From NCBI GenBank assembly GCA_013414705.1, contig CP058705.1:3920380-3929141 (forward strand): a stretch of 8,762 nt of DNA, in the 5' to 3' direction. This document shows positions 1 to 7,200 of this stretch, piece after piece. The stretch is from Defluviicoccus sp. (GTDB lineage: Bacteria > Pseudomonadota > Alphaproteobacteria > Rhodospirillales > Defluviicoccaceae). The position numbers and the translations under genes were made by a program. Under the pieces are notes generated by a model. The model had not been told where the DNA came from. It saw only the letters and a program-made list of their open reading frames with translations, and ran no database searches. Position 1 is the first letter of the stretch. The number at the start of each line of letters is the position of its first letter.

Positions 1-1296
1 CCCGAGAGTGAGCATCGGCCGTGTACAGTCCTGGCCTTCGGTACGCCCGACGTGCATCTCGTAGCCCTGCACCGTAGATCCGGTGGACAGTTCAATGCCA
101 TCCGCCTCGATCAGGGTTTTGTCCGTCGTCAGCTCGGTCGCCACGTCGAGCAGGCCCAGCCCGGCCACCTCGCCCGGTGCTCCCTCCATGCCCAGCGGAT
201 CGCGAATACGGGCACCGAGCATCTGGTAGCCCCCGCACAGCCCGATGACGAATCCGCCCCGCCGCAGATGCGCCGCCAGGTCGATGTCCCAGCCCTCTGC
301 TCGCAGCGCTGCGAGGTCGGCGATCGTCGCCTTCGAGCCGGGCAGGACAACCAAAGCCGCGTCACCGGGCAATGGGCGTCCGGAGGGAACGAACTCCACG
401 ATGACGTCCGGCTCCGCCAGCAGCGGATCAAGGTCATCGAAGTTGGCGATGCGGGGCAGCCGCGGTACGGCAATGCGGATCGGCCGGTCGCCTTCGACCG
501 CTCTTGGCCGCTCCAACGTCACCGCGTCTTCCGCCGGCAACAGCCGCGCTGCTTCGAACCACGGCACGACGCCGAAGGAGCGCAGGCCGGTTTTCTCACC
601 GATGATCCGCAGGCCATCGGCAAACAGGCTCACGTCTCCGCGGAACTTGTTGATCAGGTAGCCCCTGAGCCGTGCGCGTTCGCCATCCGTCAGCAATGAC
701 CAAGTGCCGACCAAGCTCGCGATGACGCCGCCGCGGTCGATGTCGCCGACCAGCACCACCGGGACTCCCGCGGCTTCGGCGAAGCCCATGTTGGCGATGT
801 CGCCGTCGCGCAGATTCACTTCTGCCGGGCTGCCCGCGCCTTCGACAAGCACCACGTCGCAGGTCGCAGCCAGTCGGTAAAAGCTTTCCAGGACGCGCGC
901 GAGAAGTGTGGGCTTGAGTGTCTGGTAATCGCGTGCCCGTGCGGTACCGAAAATGCGTCCCTGCACCACGACCTGGGCGCCGATTTCCGACTGCGGTTTC
1001 AGCAGTACCGGGTTCATGTCGGTCGTGGGCGCCACACCGCAGGCGCGCGCCTGCAGCGCCTGTGCCCGGCCGATCTCGCCGCCGTCGGCGGTCACGGCCG
1101 CATTGTTCGACATGTTCTGCGGTTTGAAGGGGCGGACAACCAGACCCCGTCGGACGAAGGCTCGCGACAACCCGGCGACGATCAGCGACTTGCCGACGTC
1201 GGAGCCGGTGCCTTGCAGCATCAGCGCCTGGGGGCCACGGTGAGCAGAGTGCCGGTTGGTTATCCTTGGATCGGCTATCCCGGGCACTCCGCCCAT
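1..1296 (-). CDS. cobQ: Cobyric acid synthase CobQ (partial, C-terminus beyond left edge)
   Basis: CobQ is the glutamine- and ATP-dependent amidotransferase that amidates carboxylates b, d, e and g of adenosylcobyrinic acid a,c-diamide to give adenosylcobyric acid. It acts in the cytoplasm. 432 codons are visible. The N-terminal dethiobiotin-synthetase-like ATPase domain carries the P-loop [12 protein letters not shown] (residues 26-37), then [10 protein letters not shown] (58-67), [12 protein letters not shown] (151-162) and [12 protein letters not shown] (184-195). The class I glutamine amidotransferase domain follows, with its nucleophile Cys353 in GLCGGYQML and the conserved GYEMHVG (411-417). 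About 50-60 residues, including the catalytic His, lie outside the window. I chose ATG at 1296; GTG at 1287 and ATG at 1221 (which begins the P-loop strand) are alternatives, and none has a convincing ribosome binding site. The stop codon of the SYLF gene upstream is only 37 bases away, so co-transcription is likely. Identity is near certain; the exact start is not. Confidence 0.96.
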   Translation of the reverse strand, partial: MGGVPGIADPRITNRHSAHRGPQALMLQGTGSDVGKSLIVAGLSRAFVRRGLVVRPFKPQNMSNNAAVTADGGEIGRAQALQARACGVAPTTDMNPVLLKPQSEIGAQVVVQGRIFGTARARDYQTLKPTLLARVLESFYRLAATCDVVLVEGAGSPAEVNLRDGDIANMGFAEAAGVPVVLVGDIDRGGVIASLVGTWSLLTDGERARLRGYLINKFRGDVSLFADGLRIIGEKTGLRSFGVVPWFEAARLLPAEDAVTLERPRAVEGDRPIRIAVPRLPRIANFDDLDPLLAEPDVIVEFVPSGRPLPGDAALVVLPGSKATIADLAALRAEGWDIDLAAHLRRGGFVIGLCGGYQMLGARIRDPLGMEGAPGEVAGLGLLDVATELTTDKTLIEADGIELSTGSTVQGYEMHVGRTEGQDCTRPMLTLG

Positions 1297-1333
1297 TTCA
1301 GGTGCACGTACATGATGGCTTCGACATAAAGAC

Positions 1334-2022
1334 TTAGGGCATGGTCAGCGATCGCCTGAGCCCATCCGCCGCCGGATTGGAGACAGCGTGATCGATCAGG
1401 ATCGTGGTCGGGGTCACCGAATCGTCCTTGTAGTAGACTTGGTTCAACCGGTTTTGGCTGCTGACGTAAGCGCCCGAAAGGGCTCCACCCAGGAACACGC
1501 CGGTGCCCTTGGTGAAGGCGATCACCGAAGCACCGCGCAACGTCGTGGCGCTGGAGCCGCTGCCGCTGATTTCTCCTAAGGTCGCCTGGGCGCCAATGCC
1601 AAACTGTGACGGCGAACTGATCACCTTGTTGACTGCTTCGTCGGTCATCAGCAGGAAGATGACTTCCGTCGACTGGGCGCCCAGCTGGATTCCGAGGGTC
1701 GCTCCGGAGAGGCGGTAAAGGCGGGAAAGCCCCAGGTCCCGGCGGCATCACGGGTCACCATCACGCCCGAACCGCCTTGCCCGCCGACGCCAACGGCAGC
1801 CTCGAAAATCTCGGGGAAGATCATGATGCCGCGGGCTTCGCGAAGGCCTGCGTTGAACAGTGGCGTGTTGCCTCGCTGACGGGTCTTGAACAGCTCAAGC
1901 GTCACGCGCGACTGATCAACCAGCGCTTGTGCCTGAATATCACGCGGTGGGCCGCTGCTCGAACACGCGGTGAGTGCTACCAGCAGGGCAAGAACGAACA
2001 CGGTGCGTACACGCGACAGCAT
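1334..2022 (-). pseudogene. SYLF/Ysc84-type lipid-binding lipoprotein, frameshifted
   Basis: Read across one frameshift, this is a 229-residue SYLF (Ysc84) domain protein, a family that binds phospholipids. It starts with a lipoprotein signal, MLSRVRTVFVLALLVALTAC, with lipobox LTAC and lipidated Cys20 followed by SSS, so it should be anchored to a membrane facing the periplasm. The SYLF core shows GIMIFPEIFEAAVGVGGQGG (65-84), then FYRLSGATLGIQLGAQST after the frame break, and IAFTKGTGVFLGGALSGAYV (168-187). The first frame reads correctly to GTWGFPAF (residue 102, codon at 1717-1719), then drifts into unrelated sequence and stops at 1648-1650. The second frame, reached by a -1 shift, continues the family sequence to the stop at 1334-1336. 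One missing T in the TTT at 1717-1719 explains it. An upstream in-frame ATG at 2067 exists, but 2022 places the signal peptide at the N-terminus. It could be a real pseudogene or a sequencing error. The gene sits between cobO (68-base gap) and cobQ. Confidence 0.85.
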
Positions 2023-2090
2023 GGCCAAGGATCCAGATCCTCTCTCAGAACTCAGCGCAGGAATCATTACCGGCGCGCGGGTGCAAGCGC

Positions 2091-2717
2091 CTAGAACTCG
2101 ACGCCTGCTTGTGCTTTCACGCCGCCGCGAAAGGGATGCTTCACAAGTGTCATCTCGGTTACTAAGTCGGCGATTTCGATCAATTCCTCCTTGGCGTTAC
2201 GGCCGGTGACCACGACGTGAACATCGCGCGGTTTGTCGCGCAACGTCGCCAGCACTTCATCGAGAGGCAGGTAGCCATACCGCAGGACGATGTTCAATTC
2301 GTCAAGAATGACCATCCGAAACGACGAATCGGCAATCATCGCCTTCGCCGCTTCGAAGGCGCGCCGGGCAGCGGCCTTGTCGCGCTGCAGGTCTTGCGTA
2401 TCCCAGGTAAAACCCTCGCCCATCGCCTGCATGACGCACAGATCGGGATACGCCGCTAGCACCTGGCGCTCTCCCGTTTCCCACACGCCTTTGACGAACT
2501 GGACGATACCAACCTTCATGCCATGGCCGATGCAGCGTATCGCCATGCCCATCGCCGCAGTCGTCTTGCCCTTGCCCTTGCCGGTATGGACGATGATCAA
2601 GCCACGCTCCTCAGTCTTGGTCGCGATGATCTTGTCCCGTGCGGCCTTCTTCTTCGCCATCTTCTCGGCGTGGCGACGGACTTCCTCTTCGGTGGACTGC
2701 GTGGCTTCGTCGATCAT
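2091..2717 (-). CDS. cobO: Cob(I)yrinic acid a,c-diamide adenosyltransferase CobO
   Basis: CobO transfers the 5'-deoxyadenosyl group of ATP to the cobalt of cob(I)yrinic acid a,c-diamide, forming the carbon-cobalt bond of adenosylcobalamin precursors. It belongs to the CobA/CobO/BtuR family and is cytoplasmic. The 208-residue protein has the usual family length. It begins with a charged helical stretch rich in Lys, Arg and Glu (about 10-39), then the P-loop HTGKGKGKTTAAMG (44-57), IVQFVKGVWETGER (71-84), the family motif FTWDTQD (103-109), VILDELN (136-142) and VVVTGRNA (168-175), and ends in a family-like tail, KHPFRGGVKAQAGVEF. The ATG at 2717 is supported by a strong AAGGAAG ribosome binding site five bases upstream; the stop is TAG. 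It acts after CobN and before CobQ in the pathway, matching the order of these genes. The upstream neighbour across a 431-base gap is the transglutaminase-like gene, so cobO may have its own promoter, but none is clear. Confidence 0.97.
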   Translation of the reverse strand: MIDEATQSTEEEVRRHAEKMAKKKAARDKIIATKTEERGLIIVHTGKGKGKTTAAMGMAIRCIGHGMKVGIVQFVKGVWETGERQVLAAYPDLCVMQAMGEGFTWDTQDLQRDKAAARRAFEAAKAMIADSSFRMVILDELNIVLRYGYLPLDEVLATLRDKPRDVHVVVTGRNAKEELIEIADLVTEMTLVKHPFRGGVKAQAGVEF

Positions 2718-2722
2718 GCAGG

Positions 2723-2729
2723 CTTCCTT
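2723..2729 (-). promoter_or_regulatory. Ribosome binding site of cobO
   Basis: On the minus strand AAGGAAG lies five bases before the ATG at 2717. It is a near-ideal Shine-Dalgarno sequence and fixes the start of cobO. Confidence 0.8.
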
Positions 2730-2840
2730 TGCGGCAGGGGTTCGGAGGAGCGGTTTTGGCCTCGGCCTGCGGTTATGACCTCATGTCAGAAATGACGATA
2801 GCACGCGGAGGCAGAATGCAATGGCAACGAAATCCAGGGC

Positions 2841-3148
2841 TTGCCGTTGCCGCTTGATGCGCGTGTCACGCTGCCGCTATACGGCGGATGCGGCGTTCCC
2901 GAGGTGCAGATTATGAACGTCGAGAACTCCGTGCTCCACGGATGCCGTCCGCGCGGAGTTGAATACTTCGACAGGCACGAATTCAATGACCTGCGCTCAG
3001 TTGTGCCCGCGGCCAGGCCGGGCTCGACGATCGATCTGACCGACCTGCTCGAATTACGATGCGGGCGTAAGTGCCAGATCGCTGCCGAGCCGAACGCTGG
3101 ACAGCCGCGAAACGCCAGCGCGCTTCCTCGCCTTGCCATTGGTGCCGT
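2841..3148 (+). CDS. Unassigned open frame with coding-like composition (possible gene remnant)
   Basis: I do not recognise this frame. From a TTG at 2841 it is open for about 103 codons before running antisense into the transglutaminase-like gene, where it stops at 3414-3416. It begins MPLPLDARVTLPLYGG and includes GVEYFDRHEFNDL and STIDLTDLLELRCGRK. Counted by hand over 102 codons, GC is about 70, 49 and 71 percent at codon positions 1, 2 and 3, the pattern expected of real coding sequence in a GC-rich genome; the overlapping minus-strand frame shows about 49, 70 and 71 percent. The first in-frame stop upstream is at 2799-2801. There is no convincing ribosome binding site for the TTG, and the only nearby GGAGG (2807-2811) serves ATGs in other frames. 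It could be a decayed 5' gene fragment on the opposite strand, or chance. Existence as an expressed gene is doubtful. Confidence 0.2.
2925..2960. repeat. Imperfect palindrome with nested hairpin
   Basis: The arms AACTCCGTG (2925-2933) and CGCGGAGTT (2952-2960) pair over nine positions with one G-T wobble. Inside them ACGG (2938-2941) and CCGT (2945-2948) form a second short stem around ATG. No T-tract follows on either strand, so it is not a standard terminator. It lies about 190 bases past the transglutaminase-like stop and 207 bases before the cobO start. It could be an mRNA structure or a protein-binding site. Confidence 0.4.
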
Positions 3149-3997
3149 TCACCTGGACTCTGCGACCACCGCCTCCGTCGTGATTGGCACCGTCGCATCA
3201 CCGTCGCTGGTGATCCACACTTCCGGCTTGTCGAACTCGACATCGCCAAACGGGGTACAGAAGGCGACTTCCGCCGCGTCACGGCCGATACCGATGCGGA
3301 CCAAACCCGTGGGGTCCGACTTTCGCGTCGGGTCGAACAGATACCAGGCGAAGCCGGAAGGACCGGAGAGGTACGCCTCGAAGACGGCGTGGAAGTCGGG
3401 CGGATCGAGACGATAGGCGTACGCGCTGACATAGCGCGCCGGCACACCCAAGGCGCGGCTGAGGGCGATCCCGAGGTGGGCAAAATCCCGGCACACGCCC
3501 GCCCGCTCGATCAACGTGTCGCAGGCCGAAGTCAGCACGTCGGAAGACCCCGACTCGTACTCCACATTGTCGCAGATCCAGTTGCAGATGGCGTTGATGC
3601 GCTGATAGCCGGGCGCTAGATCCCCGAACGTGCGACGGGCAACCTGCGTCAGCCGGTCGGACTGGCAATAGCGGCTCGGATAAAGGTGTGTCAGCACCTC
3701 AAGGGGCAGTTCCGCAGCGACGATCTCGCCGACCGTGAGGGGATCGAACACGGCCTGCGCCAGCTCGACCTTCGCGTCATAACGGACGCGAAGGTCTCCT
3801 TCGTTCGCGAGAAAGCGGAGGTAGCGATTGCTGCTTTCCGGCATCTGCCAGCGCTCGATTGGCGTCTCGGGCGTCAGCGTAAGCTGCTCCGTCAGAACCC
3901 TCTGCGACGCGGCCTGCGCCGCTTCAACGTTGAACACAAATGGCGTGGGCACTGCGACCCGGTATCCCAGCTCACATCCCACAGTAAAAACCGGCAT
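3149..3997 (-). CDS. Transglutaminase-like cysteine protease family protein
   Basis: This 282-residue protein belongs to the bacterial transglutaminase-like superfamily (papain-like fold), whose members mostly act as cysteine proteases or amidases; the substrate here is unknown. An N-terminal beta-rich region (about 1-100) resembles the domain that precedes such catalytic domains. The catalytic domain shows all three expected residues: Cys169 in ERAGVCRDFAHLG, His203 in DFHAVFEAYL and Asp222 in WYLFDPTR. It ends with VWITSDGDATVPI. No signal peptide or membrane segment is seen, so it is probably cytoplasmic. The ATG at 3997 follows a GGAGG at three bases, which decides this start over an in-frame ATG at 4039 that lacks a good site; the frame stays open further upstream into the end of cobN. 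It sits alone between cobN and cobO, with a terminator-like hairpin upstream, and has no known role in B12 synthesis. Family assignment is firm; function is not. Confidence 0.9.
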   Translation of the reverse strand: MPVFTVGCELGYRVAVPTPFVFNVEAAQAASQRVLTEQLTLTPETPIERWQMPESSNRYLRFLANEGDLRVRYDAKVELAQAVFDPLTVGEIVAAELPLEVLTHLYPSRYCQSDRLTQVARRTFGDLAPGYQRINAICNWICDNVEYESGSSDVLTSACDTLIERAGVCRDFAHLGIALSRALGVPARYVSAYAYRLDPPDFHAVFEAYLSGPSGFAWYLFDPTRKSDPTGLVRIGIGRDAAEVAFCTPFGDVEFDKPEVWITSDGDATVPITTEAVVAESR

Positions 3998-4000
3998 CTT

Positions 4001-4005
4001 CCTCC
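4001..4005 (-). promoter_or_regulatory. Ribosome binding site of the transglutaminase-like gene
   Basis: GGAGG on the minus strand lies three bases before the ATG at 3997. It is a perfect Shine-Dalgarno core at slightly short spacing and is the reason for choosing 3997 over the in-frame ATG at 4039. Confidence 0.75.
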
Positions 4006-4061
4006 GATAATCAGGCGGCGAGTACCGCCCAGACGACATGCAATCACAGCTGAAACTCCCC

Positions 4062-4090
4062 AATGCATTCCCGCGTTCCGTCGTGTGCAA
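4062..4090 (-). promoter_or_regulatory. Possible sigma-70-type promoter of the transglutaminase-like gene
   Basis: Minus-strand TTGCAC (4085-4090) and TGCATT (4062-4067) are separated by 17 bases and lie about 65 bases before the start at 3997. The -35 match is good, but the -10 match is weak (three of six). The position, between the cobN terminator-like hairpin and the next gene, is right for a promoter. This is a guess from spacing and position. Confidence 0.25.
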
Positions 4091-4128
4091 GGGTCGATGC
4101 GGTGAGCGCGCATTTCGCGCGACACCCG

Positions 4129-4176
4129 TAGAAATCAAACGACCGGCCGTCCACGTCTTTCGTGCGGGACGGCCGG
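4129..4176 (-). terminator. Terminator-like hairpin downstream of cobN
   Basis: CCGGCCGTCC (4143-4152) and GGACGGCCGG (4167-4176) form a perfect 10-base-pair GC-rich stem around a 14-base loop that contains a smaller ACG/CGT stem. On the minus strand the stem is followed by TCGTTTGATTTC, a broken T-rich stretch. It lies 114 bases after the cobN stop and is oriented to end the cobW-cobN transcript. The interrupted T-tract makes it weaker than a classic intrinsic terminator. Confidence 0.55.
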
Positions 4177-4289
4177 CTTCACACGCCACGAAGTGCTGGT
4201 GGCCCCGGCTCCACTGTGCATCACTGCGCTTTCCGCAGGCTTCGCCGATCCGTCGGCTTTTCCACCGAAGACCGTTAGCGTTGCCCTCT

Positions 4290-7200
4290 TCACTGGGCGG
4301 CGGCCGCCAACTCCCGCAGACGCTGCGCCGCGGCATTGGAGCGGGGGCGCCAGAGGTTGCGGTCCTGGGCTTCGAGCAGCCGGGCGCTCATCTCCGCGAG
4401 TGCTGCCGGGTTGTTCTCGGCAAGGAAATCGCGCACTCGGTCGTCGTCAATGTAGGCGTTGTAGACCAGATCGAAGTGGTGGTCCTCGACGCAGCCGGCG
4501 GTGGCAGCAAACGCGAACAGGTAGTCGACGGTCGCCGCCATCTCGAAGGCGCCCTTGTAGCCGTGGCGCATCACTCCTTCGATCCACTTGGGATTGACCA
4601 TCCGGGCGCGGACGACGCGTGCCACCTCCTCCTGCAGGGTGCGGATGACGGGCGTTTCGGGACGTGAGTGATCGGCGTGCCAGACCGCCGGCTGGGCGCC
4701 GGAGAGCACGCGTACGGCGGCTGTCATCCCGCCTTCGAACTGGTAGTAGTCGTCGGAGTCGAGGATGTCGTGCTCGCGGTTGTCCTGGTTCTGCACCACC
4801 GCCTGCACGGCAGCGAGCCGCGTCTCGAACAAATCGTGTGCGGCGCGGCCTTTCAGGCTGGCGCCGTATGCGTAGCCGCCCCAGGCAACGTACGCACGGG
4901 CAAGGTCGGCGTCGGTACGCCAGCCGCGTTCGTCGATCAGTGCCTGCAGGCCGGCACCGTAAGCACCCGGCTTGGAGCCGAATACCCGGGCGCGCGCCAG
5001 CGTGCGCGCGTCGTCGGGTGCTGCGCCAGCAGCTGCGAGCTGCGCCTCGTCCTCCAGGCTGCGTTTGGCGAGCGGATTATCGGCTGGTTCCTCATCGAGA
5101 TCGGCGACGGCGCGGACGGCGGAGTCGAACAGCTCGATCAGGTTGGGGAACGCATCGCGGAAGAAGCCGGAGATGCGCAAAGTGACATCCACCCGTGGCC
5201 GGTCGAGCACCGAGACGGGCAGGACCTCGAAGCCGGTCACCCGTCCCGACCCGTCGTCCCAGGTGGGACGCACGCCCAGCAAGGCCAGCGCCTGGGCAAT
5301 GTCGTCGCCGCCGGTGCGCATGTTGCTGGTCCCCCAGGCGGTTACGGCGAGCTGCTGCGGCCACTCACCGTGCTCTTGGACGTGACGTTGCAGCAGCAGG
5401 TGTGCCGACTTCCAGCCCAGCGTCCAGGCGGCCGGCGTCGGCAGCATCCGGGTATCGATGGAGAAAAAGTTGCGGCCGGTGGGCAGCACGTCCGGGCGGC
5501 CACGCGTCGGCGCACCTGACGGACCGGGCGCAACGAAGCGCCCGTCAAGCCCGGAGAGCAACCCTGCCATCTCGGCTTCTCCACAGGCAGCCACCGTTGG
5601 CCGGAGCTGCCGGTCGATCCATTCCAGTACCGGTCGGGCGCTGGACCACCCGGGCTCGCAGCCACGGTGTCCATCGACCAGCGTGCCTGCCAGAGCCTCC
5701 AGCCGCTCGACCACATCACCAGCCGTGCGCCACGGCTCGTCGCTCAGTTCGCGCAGTTCCCGGGGCCGCGGCCCATCCCACGGCTGCGACAGGTCGGCTG
5801 CAAGCGGATCAAACCCCAGGCCGAGATCCGCCGCGAGTGCCCGGATCAGCGAGCTGTCAGCCGGGCCGGACCCGCGCGGCGCACGCGCCAGCGCCAGCAA
5901 CAGATCGCGCAGCTGCGGTCCCACGGGAGAACTGCCGAAGATGTGCAGACCGTCGCGGATCTGCATCTCCTTCAGCTCGCACAGCATCCGGTCCAGTTTC
6001 GGCAGTGCGTCTTCGACGGTTTCATCGGGGGCGATGCCGCAATCGATATCGAAGCCGCCGGTGCGGCAGAGCGAGAGAATTTCGTCGGCCAGCGGCCGTA
6101 GGCGGCGCGGGTCGAGCGCCGTCGCTTCGGCGTACTCGTCCACCAGGCGTTCCAGATCGCGCAGCGCACCATAGCTCTCCGCCCGTGTCAGCGGCGGCGT
6201 CAGGTGATCGATGATCACCGCCTGGGCCCGGCGCTTCGCTTGCGTGCCCTCGCCCGGGTCGTTGACGATGAAGGGGTAGAGATGTGGCAGCGGCCCCAGT
6301 GCCGCTTCCGGAAAGCAGCCGTCGGACAGCGCCAGCGCCTTGCCGGGCAGCCACTCCAGATTGCCGTGCTTGCCGAGATGGATGACCGCATGCGCCCGGA
6401 AGGTGTCGCGGATCCAGGCGTGTGCGGCGAGATAGCCGTGCGGCGGCGGCAGGTCCGGATCGTGATAGCTGGAGACCGGATCGATGTTGTAGCCCCGAGC
6501 CGGCTGCAGGCAGACGGCAACGTTGCCGCAACGGAAGGCTGAAACGGCGAAACGCCCGCAGTCCAGCTCTCCCGGAAGGAAGAACGGGTCGGCGTCCGGG
6601 GTTCCCCAACGCCGGGAAATCTGTTCGCGCACCGCTGCCGGAAGCGCGCCGAAGAAGTGCTCATAGTCTGGCCGCGGCAGCGTCTCTTCGATCCTCCGCG
6701 CCCGCAGGGCGCTAACGTCGTTGGTCGGTCCCTGGGCAAGGCGCGCGATCAGCGCATTGCCGTCGTCCGGAATGTCGTCCACCCGGTAGCCTGCGCCGGC
6801 CAGAGCCTGCAGCACTGCCACGGCACTTGCCGGCGTGTCCAGGCCGACACCGTTGCCGAGCCGCCCGTCCCGGTTGGGATAGTTGGCGAGCACCAGGGCG
6901 ATCCGTCGCTCCGCCGGCGGGGTGCGGCGCAGATCAACCCAGTTGGCGGCGAGCCGCGCCACGAAGTCGATCCGGTCGGGGACCGGCTGCCAGGTTACCA
7001 GATCGGTTTCGGTCAGGGGATCGCGTCGGGGTGTTCCCTTGAAGGCGACGGCGCGGCTGATGATGCGGCCGTCCACCTCCGGCAGGGCTACGTTCATTGC
7101 GATGTCGCGCGCCGGCAGGCCGGCAGTGTCATCACGCCACGAGTCCTGGCTGCAACCGGCGAAGATCACCTGCAGCACCGGGCATCCAGCGGCTGCGAAT

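Larger units (their letters stand above)
2718..3148. other. 431-base gap without an assigned gene
   Basis: This stretch separates the end of the transglutaminase-like gene from cobO. It contains the cobO ribosome binding site, a long imperfect palindrome (2925-2960) and a plus-strand open frame of coding-like composition (2841-3148). I see no cobalamin riboswitch, tRNA or insertion-sequence end in it. The minus-strand frame at 2786-3139 has a composition that does not look coding. The promoter of cobO, if it has one, should lie here. Confidence 0.6.
3998..4289. other. 292-base gap between cobN and the transglutaminase-like gene
   Basis: The gap holds the terminator-like hairpin downstream of cobN, a possible promoter and the ribosome binding site of the next gene. 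A small GCGCG/CGCGC inverted repeat (4106-4120) also lies here. The frame of the transglutaminase-like gene is open through it, but its residues there do not look like a conserved domain, so I treat it as intergenic. Confidence 0.6.

Noticed and set aside
52..699. Plus-strand open frame opposite cobQ
   Set aside because: The minus strand here encodes clearly conserved CobQ sequence; long antisense frames are normal in GC-rich genes.
1717..1719. Programmed -1 ribosomal frameshift in the SYLF gene
   Set aside because: The zero-frame codons CCC GCC TTT ACC do not form a slippery heptamer, so mutation or sequencing error is more likely.
2795..2827. Promoter of cobO on the minus strand (TTGCAT or TTGCCA with TATCGT)
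   Set aside because: The spacings are 15 and 21 bases, both outside the usual 16-18, and the matches are moderate. Not strong enough to list as a feature.
2718..3148. Cobalamin riboswitch upstream of cobO
   Set aside because: Such elements are common before B12 genes, but I could not find the B12 box or the conserved core on the minus strand. GCCATTG near 2820 is only a loose match to the box and lacks the rest.
4106..4120. GCGCG/CGCGC inverted repeat
   Set aside because: Five base pairs with no T-tract is expected by chance in GC-rich DNA.
4244..4261. Small hairpin GCCGA/TCGGC followed by TTTT on the plus strand
   Set aside because: The stem is only five base pairs and there is no plus-strand gene upstream to terminate.
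3149..4336. Longer form of the transglutaminase-like protein starting at 4336
   Set aside because: It would overlap the end of cobN, its extra residues do not look like a domain, and the strong ribosome binding site lies directly before 3997.
4668..6214. Several long plus-strand open frames opposite cobN
   Set aside because: They are Arg-, Pro- and Ser-rich translations antisense to the conserved CobN frame and show no family features.
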